A stretch of DNA of 41,644 nt from Bacteroidota bacterium (GTDB lineage: Bacteria; Bacteroidota; Bacteroidia; NS11-12g; UBA955). Positions 16,081 to 24,892 of this stretch are shown here, piece after piece (position 1 is the first letter of the stretch; every line of letters begins with the position of its first letter). Position numbers and translations under genes: made by a program. The stretch covers positions 1 through 41,644 of the forward strand of contig RGEC01000001.1 of the NCBI GenBank assembly GCA_009918425.1, given 5' to 3'. The notes under the pieces are model-generated. The model was not told where the DNA came from and ran no database searches. It worked only from the letters and a program-made list of their open reading frames with translations.

Positions 16081-18141
16081 ATGCTGCTATTCGCATTTCA
16101 AACACTGACTTCCGGTTGGTTTTTGATAGTGTGTTTGGCAGCAGCAGTCGGTTTAACCTATTTGCTATATAAAAAGGCGGCTCAATTTGAGAAGCCATGG
16201 AATTATGTGTTGCCGGCTTTGCGATTTATTGGCTTATTCTTTTTGTTTTTGTTATTGTTGTCTCCCTTTATAGTATTGACATTACAGCAGGAGGAAAAAC
16301 CCACAATGCTGGTGTATTTGGATAAAAGTGCTTCCGTAGCCTCAGAAACAGAGGAATTGTACGCGCAAAAACTTAAGAAAACACTATCCTCCCTTCAGGA
16401 TAAGTTCCATGTCAAAATCTACTCATTTGCAGATAGAATATATCAGTTTTCTGATACGGTAAAAGGGCCAAATGCTACTGACCTTGGGCAGATTTCAGCA
16501 CACATTAATGACTATAGAGATTCCCGCTCTGTTTCAGCAGTGCTCGTGGTTTCCGACGGGATTCAAAACCGGGGTGTAAGTCCGTTGGTGTTGCCATTGC
16601 ACAGCAATCCGCTTCTGTACTGCATTGGTTTGGGCGATACCACACCGGTAACAGATATTCGTATCACAGGAGTACAGGTAAATGAATCTGTTTTTTTGGG
16701 CAGTGAATTTACCCTGGAAGCCCAACTGCAATGTGATGTGGCCAATTCATCTGCCTTTAAAATTACTTTGTGGGAAGGTGCAACACCCATACAAAACCAA
16801 ACCGGGGTTTTTGATAAAGGCAATGCCTACAAAAGAATTTCATTCACACTGCAGGGTAAAAGTGCCGGAATTAAGCAATACAGGGTGGTGGTATCTTCGC
16901 TCCCCGGAGAAAAAAACCTGGCCAACAATCAGGCAACTGCAGTAACGGAAGTTGTGGATGATCGCAAAAAAATCACCTTGGTTATGGCAGCTTCCCATCC
17001 TGATTTGGGCGCTATAAAGAGATTATTGGAAGGTAATGCCCGTTATCAGGTGAGTATGGCAGATCCCGGACTGCTACCCAGTTCTGAATCCGCAGATATT
17101 TTCGTTGTGCATGGAATGCCACAAAACGCAAATCAGGCAGCATGGCTGAAAAAACTGTCTGATGCCGGTACGTCATTTTTACATATAAGCTCTTTGCAAA
17201 CCAAACGAAGTCTGCTGGGAGCTCTGCCGGGTGGAATATATCCTGCTATGGCTACTCAGGCTGAAGAAGTGGTAGCACAGCCGGTTCCCGGATTTTCTGA
17301 TATTTCATTTGAACCGGAAGTTTTAAGACGTATCGGTTCCTTCCCTCCGCTAAAGGTAGCCTACGGTAAATGGCAGTCCGATGCCAGTCAGAAAGTGCTT
17401 CTGAAACAAAGAATCGGCAATGTGGAAACCGATTATCCACTTTATTACTTTAGGGATATGAACAATCATCGAAGCGTATGGCTTTGCGGGGAGGGTTTCT
17501 GGCGCTGGCGAATGAAGGAATTTTCAGCCCATGGAGATTGTATGGCAACGGAATCTTTGCTCTTTCAGTCGCTGCAGTACCTTGCGGTTTCTGGCAAACC
17601 TAAATCATTTGCGCTCAAAGCTTCTAAAAATGAATACGAACCCGACGAGTCGACTGTGCTGCAGGCAACGTGGCTGGATGCTGCAGGCAACCGGGATAAT
17701 AAGGCGGCTTGCGAACTGTCGATTGAAGGAGAAAAGGGATTTAAGCGTGTAATGCAAATGGCTCGGTATAATGACGTTTACCGTTTGGAAACGGCCGTTT
17801 TGCCTCCCGGACAATATAAAGCGACTGCAAGGCTGGATAAAAACCCTGCGCAATTTGCGACAACTGTGTTTTTTGTCACTTCCATGGTTGCTGAAACCGC
17901 TCAAACCAGGGCTACACATGGGCTACTGCGTCAGTGGGCATCGCGATATGGCGGAATATTTGTAAACCGAAATGGCATTGAAGAATTAAAACCTATTCTG
18001 GAAAAACAGGAAACAGCCCGACCGGTTGTTTATAGCGAAACAAAAATTACAGAACTTATCCATGCCAAATGGTTTTTTCTGATTATTGTTCTTTGTTTTT
18101 CGCTGGAGTGGATTTTCCGAAAATATCTTGGTGGTTATTAA
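16081..18141 (+). CDS. Membrane VWA-domain protein (BatA-like, three-TM type)
   Basis: A 686-residue protein. Two N-terminal transmembrane segments (about 10-30 and 43-66) are followed by a von Willebrand factor A domain with the MIDAS motif DxSxS at Asp81-Ser83-Ser85 (LDKSASV) and VVSDGIQNRG near 155-165. Next comes a beta-sandwich (about 200-300), then a glutamine-amidotransferase-like fold (about 300-420; TLVMAASHPDLGAIKRLL, ADIFVVHG), and a single C-terminal transmembrane segment (about 658-680). This is a common Bacteroidota architecture of unknown role. The bulk should be periplasmic, with protein or metal binding through the MIDAS. Neighbours give no clear partner. Confidence 0.8.
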   Translation: MLLFAFQTLTSGWFLIVCLAAAVGLTYLLYKKAAQFEKPWNYVLPALRFIGLFFLFLLLLSPFIVLTLQQEEKPTMLVYLDKSASVASETEELYAQKLKKTLSSLQDKFHVKIYSFADRIYQFSDTVKGPNATDLGQISAHINDYRDSRSVSAVLVVSDGIQNRGVSPLVLPLHSNPLLYCIGLGDTTPVTDIRITGVQVNESVFLGSEFTLEAQLQCDVANSSAFKITLWEGATPIQNQTGVFDKGNAYKRISFTLQGKSAGIKQYRVVVSSLPGEKNLANNQATAVTEVVDDRKKITLVMAASHPDLGAIKRLLEGNARYQVSMADPGLLPSSESADIFVVHGMPQNANQAAWLKKLSDAGTSFLHISSLQTKRSLLGALPGGIYPAMATQAEEVVAQPVPGFSDISFEPEVLRRIGSFPPLKVAYGKWQSDASQKVLLKQRIGNVETDYPLYYFRDMNNHRSVWLCGEGFWRWRMKEFSAHGDCMATESLLFQSLQYLAVSGKPKSFALKASKNEYEPDESTVLQATWLDAAGNRDNKAACELSIEGEKGFKRVMQMARYNDVYRLETAVLPPGQYKATARLDKNPAQFATTVFFVTSMVAETAQTRATHGLLRQWASRYGGIFVNRNGIEELKPILEKQETARPVVYSETKITELIHAKWFFLIIVLCFSLEWIFRKYLGGY

Positions 18142-18156
18142 CGAAATTTGCGGCTA

Positions 18157-19341
18157 ATGGCAAGGGTTGTAGTCGGTTTAAGTGGCGGTGTGGACAGCAG
18201 TGTGGCGGCGTATTTGCTTAAAGAGCAGGGACATGATGTCATCGGTCTTTTTATGCGCAACTGGAACGATGCTTCCCCTACGCTGGAAGATGAATGTCCA
18301 TGGATTGATGACAGCCGCGATGCTATGATGGTTGCCGAGCAACTGGGTATCCCATTTCAGATTCTTGATTTAAGTGCAGATTACAAAACGCGAATTGTTG
18401 ATTACATGTTTGCGGAATATGCGGCAGGTCGAACACCCAATCCCGATGTGCTATGTAACAGGGAAATAAAGTTTGATTTGTTTTTGCAAAATGCCCTAAA
18501 ACTGGGTGCTGATTTCGTGGCTACCGGTCACTATGTTAGAAAAGATAGTAAAATCATAGATGGGAAGGAGTATTTCAGGTTATTGCAGGGCAAGGATCCC
18601 AATAAAGACCAGAGTTATTTTCTATGTCAGTTGAATCAGGAGCAACTATCCAGGGCTCTTTTTCCGATTGGTCATTTGCAAAAATCTGAAGTACGTGAGA
18701 TTGCCGTAAATGCCGGCCTTCATGTTCACAGCAAAAAAGACAGCCAGGGACTTTGTTTCATTGGAAAAGTTTCATTGCCTGAATTTCTGCAGCAACAGCT
18801 GAAAACCAAAGAGGGCGATGTTGTTTTAATAGACAGGGAAGCGCCATCGGTGTTAGATCACATTCGGCGGATGGAGGAAGCAACCGGACCTGAAATCTGG
18901 GCAGAAAAACCCTGCTTTACACGTAAAGAAGGAAAAGTGATAGGGAAGCATAAAGGCGCTCATTTTTATACCATTGGGCAGCGCCGCGGGTTGCATATAG
19001 GTGGTACCGGATTACCCATTTTTGTGTTACAAACCGATGTAAAAGAAAATATTATTTATGTTGGCCTTGGTGAAGATCATCCTGCATTGCTGAGTAAGGC
19101 GCTGCAAGCCGATGATAATGGAATTCACTGGGTAAATCCGATGGCAAAAACACTGCTAAGCAGCGGAAAAAAAATGAAAGCGAGAATTCGGTACAGGCAG
19201 GCTCTTTTTGATTGTGAATTAAATATGACAGAAAATCGACAATTCTGTATCTTCCATACAGCACAGCGTTCAGTGACCCCCGGACAATTTTTAGCTGTAT
19301 ATTGTGAGGAAGAATTGATATGCAGTGCAACGATTAAGTAA
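18157..19341 (+). CDS. mnmA: tRNA-specific 2-thiouridylase MnmA
   Basis: Inserts sulfur at C2 of U34 in the tRNAs for Lys, Glu and Gln, improving decoding. The 394-residue protein has the ATP-pyrophosphatase P-loop SGGVDSS (9-15), TPNPDVLCNREIKF with the first catalytic Cys100, ATGHYVR, RLLQGKDPNKDQSYFL and DSQGLCFIGK with the second catalytic Cys200. The central and C-terminal beta-barrel domains contain YTIGQRRGL and AVTPGQ-like (SVTPGQFLAVY) motifs. The frame opens with TTG at 18148, but the ATG at 18157 begins the conserved MARVVVGLSGG and is chosen. Cytoplasmic, complete. Confidence 0.95.
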   Translation: MARVVVGLSGGVDSSVAAYLLKEQGHDVIGLFMRNWNDASPTLEDECPWIDDSRDAMMVAEQLGIPFQILDLSADYKTRIVDYMFAEYAAGRTPNPDVLCNREIKFDLFLQNALKLGADFVATGHYVRKDSKIIDGKEYFRLLQGKDPNKDQSYFLCQLNQEQLSRALFPIGHLQKSEVREIAVNAGLHVHSKKDSQGLCFIGKVSLPEFLQQQLKTKEGDVVLIDREAPSVLDHIRRMEEATGPEIWAEKPCFTRKEGKVIGKHKGAHFYTIGQRRGLHIGGTGLPIFVLQTDVKENIIYVGLGEDHPALLSKALQADDNGIHWVNPMAKTLLSSGKKMKARIRYRQALFDCELNMTENRQFCIFHTAQRSVTPGQFLAVYCEEELICSATIK

Positions 19342-19358
19342 CAATAAGCGTCTATATA

Positions 19359-19366
19359 TAAATTTG
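19359..19366 (+). promoter_or_regulatory. -7 promoter element TAAATTTG of the large adhesin
   Basis: Exact TAnnTTTG match ending 9 nt before the ATG at 19376. Confidence 0.6.
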
Positions 19367-19375
19367 TAAAAATTT

Positions 19376-22300
19376 ATGAAAACCGCTAAGGCCATGGTGA
19401 TTAAGCACAGAATAGTACATAAAATATTCTTTTTATTTTCCCTTTTATTGATATCCAATGGGTTGCGAGCTCAGATATCATCTACGGGTAAGGTTTTTTA
19501 CATGTCTTTCATGGAAATGGAAGCTCGAACCGGGGGCTATCCGGATTCTCTGCTGATTTATGTGACTTCAGAAAAGAACACAACAATAGTTCTGGATAAT
19601 CCCAGGTTAGCAGGTTCAGCACAGACCATCAACATTACCGCGGGTGTAGTAAATAGAAGGGCTGTAGACCCTACATTTTATTATCCTCAGGGCTCTGAAT
19701 TTAACGCAGCAGACCTGAACAGTAAACGAGGTCTCCGTATTGTTGCGAAAGACCCTGTAAATGTGTACTGTATGAATCTTGAGCAGAACCGTTCTGACGG
19801 AACGTTTGTAATGCCCTATGAGTCTATTCCCCAGGCCCCTGTTTTCTATGTTACCGCATACACGCCCACACAGAAGCCGTCTTCTTTTATGCCGAGTCAG
19901 TTCGCCATCATTGCAATGGACAACAACGTTACAGTAGAAATAACGCCGTCTGTGAGGACGAAAGGAGGTAAACCGGCGGGTACAGCGTACACTGTTTCTA
20001 TGTCAAGGGGCCAGGTTTATCAGGTCCAGAGTGATCCTGCAGATGGCAATGTTTCAGACGGAACAAGTCTGGTAGGTGACCTTACAGGAACACGCATTCG
20101 TGTAATCAATGGTTGCGGAAAAATAAATGTTTTCTGCGGTATGAAATCGGTTAAAATTCCCAACACGTCCTGTGGTATTGCGGTTGATCATATTTACACA
20201 CAATTGTTCCCTACCTCAGTGCTCGGGACAAAACATGTGGTTATGCCTTTTAAGGATCAGACCAAAGGGTATGTTGTTAGGGTGTTGGCGACCAAGCCCA
20301 ATACCAAAATATCGGTAGATGGTACCTATATAGGATCTACCCGGAATGCAGGCCAATACTATTACCTTGACCAAACTACTTCGGTAGCAAAATGTATCAC
20401 ATCTGATAGCCCAATTTATGTAGTTCAGTATATGAAAAACGGCGGTACTTGTGCTGGTACAACCGGTAACGTAGGTGACCCGGCAATACTGATTATGCCC
20501 GATCAGGCTCAAAAGATGCTGAAAACAGTTGTAGGTACAGCCACCACCAGTAACATGAATAAACATTATGTGAATGTGTTGGTTGCTACTAAAGCGAAAG
20601 GGCTTGTAAAATTAAATGGAACGCTTGTCAGTTCTACCGCATTTACAGATGTGCCCTGTGCAGGTCATTCATACGCACAGTTGAATGTCAATAACCCATC
20701 TTCTAACGTCATAGAATGCGACTCTGGGCTTATTGCCGTGGCCTATGGTGTAGGTCAATATGAAAGTTATAGCTATTGCTCCGGTGCATTGTTTGAAAAC
20801 CTGGAATACGATTTTAAAATCACCAGGGCGAGCAAGTGCCCCAAATATCCCGTAAAAATTTCGGCCGTAGTTCCAAAAACGGTTAAGCCGCTTGGCATCA
20901 TTTGGGATTATGGCGATAATACAGCCAAAGATACAGGAACCAATGTTACCCATTCTTTCCTTAGAACAGGTGCATTTTATGTTACAATGAAAGTCATTGT
21001 AAAGGTGCCTTGCGGAGGTAACGATACTTTTACACGTTCAAAGATTATTGATATTTTACCCGGTCCTACTTTGAATTTCCCTGACACAATAATTAAGTGT
21101 GGTAATGCTAAAATTAACGAAGTATTTGACGCAGGTTCCAGTGTTAAATTTCTTTATAAATGGCAAGATAGCTCAAGTAAGCGTTTTTACACCGCCACCA
21201 ATACAGGTAAGGTATGGGTTAGGGTAAGAGATACTTCTACCAACTGCGCTGCCGTAGATTCAACCATTATTGTGAGGGCTACCCAAATTGATGCTAAACT
21301 GAATTTTGATACTGCATATAACTGCATAAATGTAAATAATTATGTGTTATCTGATAATACCAATTATTTTGGCGATAGCCGTAAATCTGTACTCTGGAAA
21401 CTTGCCAACCCATACAAAGCGGGTGATACTACAAGGTTAATAGATCTGGTATTCCGTAAAAAGTTTGATACAATAGGGAATTATTATCTGGAATATATAG
21501 TGTATACCAAAAAAGGGTGTTCTGATACCGTAAAAACAGTTTTAAAAGTAAACGGAATGCCAACGGCTAAGCTGTGGTCATCCAAGCCGTTTTATTGTCA
21601 GAATTCTATGGCTGATTTAATTGATTCCAGTTTTGGTGATGGCGGCATCGGAAAAACATTCTGGACCTGGGGTGATGGCGGTAAGGATACTGTCACTACA
21701 CGTTACGGCAGACATCGCTACAGTAACTATGATACGTTTAGTATTAATATGATTACCCAAACCGTTTATGGTTGCCGCGATACACTTGATTCAGCTTTTG
21801 TGGTGCACCCCGTTCCGGTATCAAAAATCACCAAAACAACCAATAATCAGTGTTTTAAACAAAATAGTTTTGACTTTACAGATAACAGCAGTCCATTGCC
21901 TTACGGCTCCTATAACCGGTATTGGAGATATAATGCAACCTCCACAACCGGAGTGTCTTCATTAACGGCTGTTAAATTCAAAGACACAGGTTTCTGGACA
22001 GTTACACGGGTAGATACTTCTAATTATGGTTGTATGGATTCGGTTAAAACTACAGTTTATGTGGCACCTGAACCCAAGGCCCGCCTGGTGGTTACTGACA
22101 GTAATAAATGTTTTAATCAACATTTCTTCAATTTGGATGACCGCTCTGTAATTGGTTCAGGAACTGTTGCTACCCGCAAATGGACTTTCTCTGATGGAAG
22201 TACAAGCACATCCAAAACAATAACCAATAAAAAATTTGCTGCCTGGGGTGTTTATACTGCCAAGCTTGTGGTAACATCCGGCCTTGGATGTAAAGACAGC

Positions 22301-23875
22301 TTAACCCGTTTGCTGGATGTGAGTCCTTCTCCAAAATCAGCCTTCAGCGTAAATAATGCCATTCAGTGCCTGAACGGCAACAGTTTCTCCTTCAGTCCGG
22401 ATAATATTTTAAACATCCCGGGAATAACGGTTTCGCACAAATGGGATTTTGGTGATAACTCATCGTCTACTGCTCAGAATCCTGTAATGTCTTATGCTGA
22501 TACGGGTTCCTATAAAGTGACATATGTTATGTCAACCAGCCTGGCGTGCCGCGATACTACGGTTCGCACCATGAGGGTGGAGCCGACTCCGAAGCCTTCG
22601 TTTACCCAGTCACCAGACAGTACTTGTCTGGGCAAAGCCAAATTTGACTTTACCAATACCACCAACTTTAAAGGTACGCTCACCTATAACTGGTCATTGG
22701 GTGATGGATCAAAGGCCACCACCAAAGATGTAGTCCAGAAAGATTACACCAGTGCAGGCAATTATACCATTAAACTTATTGTAACTTCACTTGCCGGTTG
22801 TAAGGATTCAACCACAAAAATGGTTAAGGTATTCCCGATTCCGCAGGCCAACTTCAGTATCAACGATGATTTGCAGTGTCTGAGCGGCAACAATTTTATC
22901 ATTACGGACAATTCCAATACAAACGGGGCAACCGGGGTGACTTATAACTGGACTATGACACCCGGCGGAAACTTTACCGGTAAGAATTATCCCAATCAGA
23001 TATTTACCGATACCGGAAATTATAGTCTCAAACTGGATGTGTTATCTGACCGTGGCTGTGGAAGCAGTATCACCAAGACTATGTATGTAGCTGAAACGCC
23101 ATATGTGGACATTACGTTTGACCCGGATGCATGTCAGGGCGAAACTGTGAATTTTACCTCTAATACCCTCATTAACAAGGGCAGTATTACCGGTTACAAC
23201 TGGAATTTCGGTGATGGGTCAAATGCATCAGTAGCCAACCCCAGTAAGGTTTACAATACTTCAGGTAATTTCAATGTGAGTCTGACCGTAACATCAAATA
23301 ATGGATGTACGGCAACTTCAACGGCCAAGCCTATGACAGTTTTTGCCAAGCCCGTTGCCAGCTTCACATCTGAATATCTCTTATCCCGTGGTATGGAGAC
23401 CGACTGGAAATTTGTGTTCACAGGAAGCAATGCTGCAGGTTATGACTGGCGCTTTGAAGACGGTCAAAACAGCAATGCGGCGGGACCTTTGTTCCTTACC
23501 TTTAATGATACAGGTAACTTCCGTGTGAAGCTCATTGTAACAAGCCCTGACTTCTGTGTGGATAGTGCCACTAAATTTATCTTCCTGAAACCAGAGCTTC
23601 TGTTCTGGTTGCCTACCTCATTCACGCCTAATAACGACGGGCTGAACGAGACATTTGGCCCCAACACAACTTTTGGCTTAAGCAAGTATAACATGCAGAT
23701 ATACGATCGCTGGGGTGGATTGCTTTTCACTACCAATGATCCTGCAAAATCATGGAATGGTACTGATGTGAAAGGAAGTCCGTTGCCCGAGGGGGTATAT
23801 GCTTATACCATTAATTTCCGCTATATTGATGGGAAATTGTTTGTTTACAAAGGCTCAGTAACTATCATTAGATAA
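19376..23875 (+). CDS. Giant PKD-repeat surface protein with IgGFc-binding-like head and CHU_C (T9SS type B) domain
   Basis: A 1499-residue secreted protein. A signal peptide ends at LRAQ (about residue 32). Residues about 40-460 resemble the IgGFc-binding N-terminal domain (LLIYVTSEKNTTIVLDN, QFAIIAMDNNVTVEITPS, VINGCGKINVFCGMKSV). From about 480 to 1405 there are roughly ten PKD/Ig-like modules with WDFGDNSS/WNFGDGS-type cores, most carrying a Cys near the start and another in a GC(K/R)DS-type element near the end. The final about 90 residues (WLPTSFTPNNDGLNE, IYDRWGGLLF, WNGTDVKGSPLPEGVYAY) form the CHU_C domain for type IX secretion. It is probably a cell-surface or matrix adhesin; the ligand is unknown, and IgG binding should not be assumed. 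Complete, with its own promoter and terminator. Confidence 0.88.
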   Translation: MKTAKAMVIKHRIVHKIFFLFSLLLISNGLRAQISSTGKVFYMSFMEMEARTGGYPDSLLIYVTSEKNTTIVLDNPRLAGSAQTINITAGVVNRRAVDPTFYYPQGSEFNAADLNSKRGLRIVAKDPVNVYCMNLEQNRSDGTFVMPYESIPQAPVFYVTAYTPTQKPSSFMPSQFAIIAMDNNVTVEITPSVRTKGGKPAGTAYTVSMSRGQVYQVQSDPADGNVSDGTSLVGDLTGTRIRVINGCGKINVFCGMKSVKIPNTSCGIAVDHIYTQLFPTSVLGTKHVVMPFKDQTKGYVVRVLATKPNTKISVDGTYIGSTRNAGQYYYLDQTTSVAKCITSDSPIYVVQYMKNGGTCAGTTGNVGDPAILIMPDQAQKMLKTVVGTATTSNMNKHYVNVLVATKAKGLVKLNGTLVSSTAFTDVPCAGHSYAQLNVNNPSSNVIECDSGLIAVAYGVGQYESYSYCSGALFENLEYDFKITRASKCPKYPVKISAVVPKTVKPLGIIWDYGDNTAKDTGTNVTHSFLRTGAFYVTMKVIVKVPCGGNDTFTRSKIIDILPGPTLNFPDTIIKCGNAKINEVFDAGSSVKFLYKWQDSSSKRFYTATNTGKVWVRVRDTSTNCAAVDSTIIVRATQIDAKLNFDTAYNCINVNNYVLSDNTNYFGDSRKSVLWKLANPYKAGDTTRLIDLVFRKKFDTIGNYYLEYIVYTKKGCSDTVKTVLKVNGMPTAKLWSSKPFYCQNSMADLIDSSFGDGGIGKTFWTWGDGGKDTVTTRYGRHRYSNYDTFSINMITQTVYGCRDTLDSAFVVHPVPVSKITKTTNNQCFKQNSFDFTDNSSPLPYGSYNRYWRYNATSTTGVSSLTAVKFKDTGFWTVTRVDTSNYGCMDSVKTTVYVAPEPKARLVVTDSNKCFNQHFFNLDDRSVIGSGTVATRKWTFSDGSTSTSKTITNKKFAAWGVYTAKLVVTSGLGCKDSLTRLLDVSPSPKSAFSVNNAIQCLNGNSFSFSPDNILNIPGITVSHKWDFGDNSSSTAQNPVMSYADTGSYKVTYVMSTSLACRDTTVRTMRVEPTPKPSFTQSPDSTCLGKAKFDFTNTTNFKGTLTYNWSLGDGSKATTKDVVQKDYTSAGNYTIKLIVTSLAGCKDSTTKMVKVFPIPQANFSINDDLQCLSGNNFIITDNSNTNGATGVTYNWTMTPGGNFTGKNYPNQIFTDTGNYSLKLDVLSDRGCGSSITKTMYVAETPYVDITFDPDACQGETVNFTSNTLINKGSITGYNWNFGDGSNASVANPSKVYNTSGNFNVSLTVTSNNGCTATSTAKPMTVFAKPVASFTSEYLLSRGMETDWKFVFTGSNAAGYDWRFEDGQNSNAAGPLFLTFNDTGNFRVKLIVTSPDFCVDSATKFIFLKPELLFWLPTSFTPNNDGLNETFGPNTTFGLSKYNMQIYDRWGGLLFTTNDPAKSWNGTDVKGSPLPEGVYAYTINFRYIDGKLFVYKGSVTIIR
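20821..23600 (+). repeat. Array of diverged PKD-module coding repeats
   Basis: About ten protein-level repeats of roughly 80-90 residues, recognisable by (F)GD(G/N)S cores, a D/NTG(N/S)Y strand and terminal VTSxxGC elements. They are diverged at the DNA level, so recent tandem duplication is not evident. Confidence 0.75.
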
Positions 23876-23890
23876 TCTGATTATGGATAC

Positions 23891-23928
23891 ATAAAAGAAA
23901 AGCCCCGGAAACGGGGCTTTTCTTTTAT
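23891..23928. terminator. Bidirectional rho-independent terminator
   Basis: A perfect 17-bp stem (23891-23907 with 23912-23928) closes on a GAAA tetraloop, with the CCCCG/CGGGG core flanked by A-rich and T-rich arms. It separates the convergent adhesin and rpoD genes. Confidence 0.95.
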
Positions 23929-23945
23929 GAGAATTATAATAATTT

Positions 23946-24809
23946 TTATCCCAGGTAAGATTTGAGTATTTTACTTTTGCTGCTTTTGCGCAGGCGGCGC
24001 AGGGCTTTTTCTTTGATTTGGCGCACGCGTTCGCGGGTAAGGCCTACTTTCTCAGAGATGTCTTCAAGTGTATGTGCGGGATTTCCATCCAGTCCAAAAT
24101 AGTATTTCAAAACATCGCGTTCTTTATCGCTGAGGGTGCTGATAACGCGGTTAATTTCATTTTGCAGCGACTCATTGATGAGGGGCATATCCGGATTGGG
24201 TTCGTCGTTCTGATCAAGAACACCAAGCAGGGTATTGTCTTCACCTTCTGCCAGCGGAGCATCAATGCTCAAGTGTCGACCGCTGCTGCGCAGTGCATTT
24301 TCTACTTCGGTAAGAGGAATCTGCAAATGTTCAGCAATTTCTTCAGGTGTGGGTTCACGCTCGAGTTCCTGTTCCAGGCGAGCTGAGGCCTGCGTAATGC
24401 GGCCCAGACTACCAACTTTGTTCAGTGGCAGGCGTACGATACGGCTTTGGTCGGCCAGGGCCTGAAGGATGCTTTGGCGAATCCACCAAACGGCGTAGGA
24501 AATGAATTTAAAGCCGCGGGTTTCATCAAAGCGTCGTGCAGCTTTAATTAGGCCCATGTTGCCTTCGTTAATCAAATCACCCAGGGTAAGGCCTTGATTC
24601 TGGTATTGCTTGCTTACAGAAACCACAAATCGAAGGTTGGCGTTTACCAGTTTTTCCAGAGCTGCCTGATCTCCCTCGCGGATTCGGCGGGCTAATTCCA
24701 CCTCTTCCTGCGCATCAATCATCGGCACTTTGGAAATTTCGTTAAGGTATTTGTCGAGGGATTTGTTCTCCCGGTTGGTAAACTGCTTCGAAATTTTTAG
24801 TTGTCTCAT
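23946..24809 (-). CDS. rpoD: Primary RNA polymerase sigma factor RpoD/SigA
   Basis: The housekeeping sigma factor, which recognises the TAnnTTTG promoters seen across this window. At 287 residues it has the short Bacteroidota form lacking region 1.1. Region 1.2 is SLDKYLNEISKVPMI; region 2 is NLRFVVSVSKQYQNQGLTLGDLINEGNMGLIKAARRFDETRGFKF with YAVWWIRQSI; region 3 is LPLNKVGSLGRI and EREPTPEEIAE; region 4.2 is the LEDISEKVGLTRERVRQIKEKALRRLR helix-turn-helix. An AGGAG-like site at 24825-24821 lies 11 nt before the ATG, one of few Shine-Dalgarno-like sequences here. feoAB lies upstream on the same strand but this gene has its own promoter. Confidence 0.96.
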   Translation of the reverse strand: MRQLKISKQFTNRENKSLDKYLNEISKVPMIDAQEEVELARRIREGDQAALEKLVNANLRFVVSVSKQYQNQGLTLGDLINEGNMGLIKAARRFDETRGFKFISYAVWWIRQSILQALADQSRIVRLPLNKVGSLGRITQASARLEQELEREPTPEEIAEHLQIPLTEVENALRSSGRHLSIDAPLAEGEDNTLLGVLDQNDEPNPDMPLINESLQNEINRVISTLSDKERDVLKYYFGLDGNPAHTLEDISEKVGLTRERVRQIKEKALRRLRKSSKSKILKSYLG

Positions 24810-24842
24810 GTATGCTTTGGCTCCTGAATATATTTAGCCTTG

Positions 24843-24850
24843 CAAATATA
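24843..24850 (-). promoter_or_regulatory. -7 promoter element TATATTTG of rpoD
   Basis: Exact TAnnTTTG match on the minus strand, 33 nt before the rpoD ATG. This gives a real leader with an AGGAG-like site, in contrast to the nearly leaderless genes around it. Confidence 0.6.
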
Positions 24851-24892
24851 CAATCGAAAAGCCCATTTGGCTTTGGAAAATATGAAATAATT

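Noticed and set aside
20821..23600. Possible CRISPR or DNA tandem-repeat array
   Set aside because: The periodicity is at protein level (PKD modules of about 80-90 residues) with diverged DNA; no short direct repeats with spacers.
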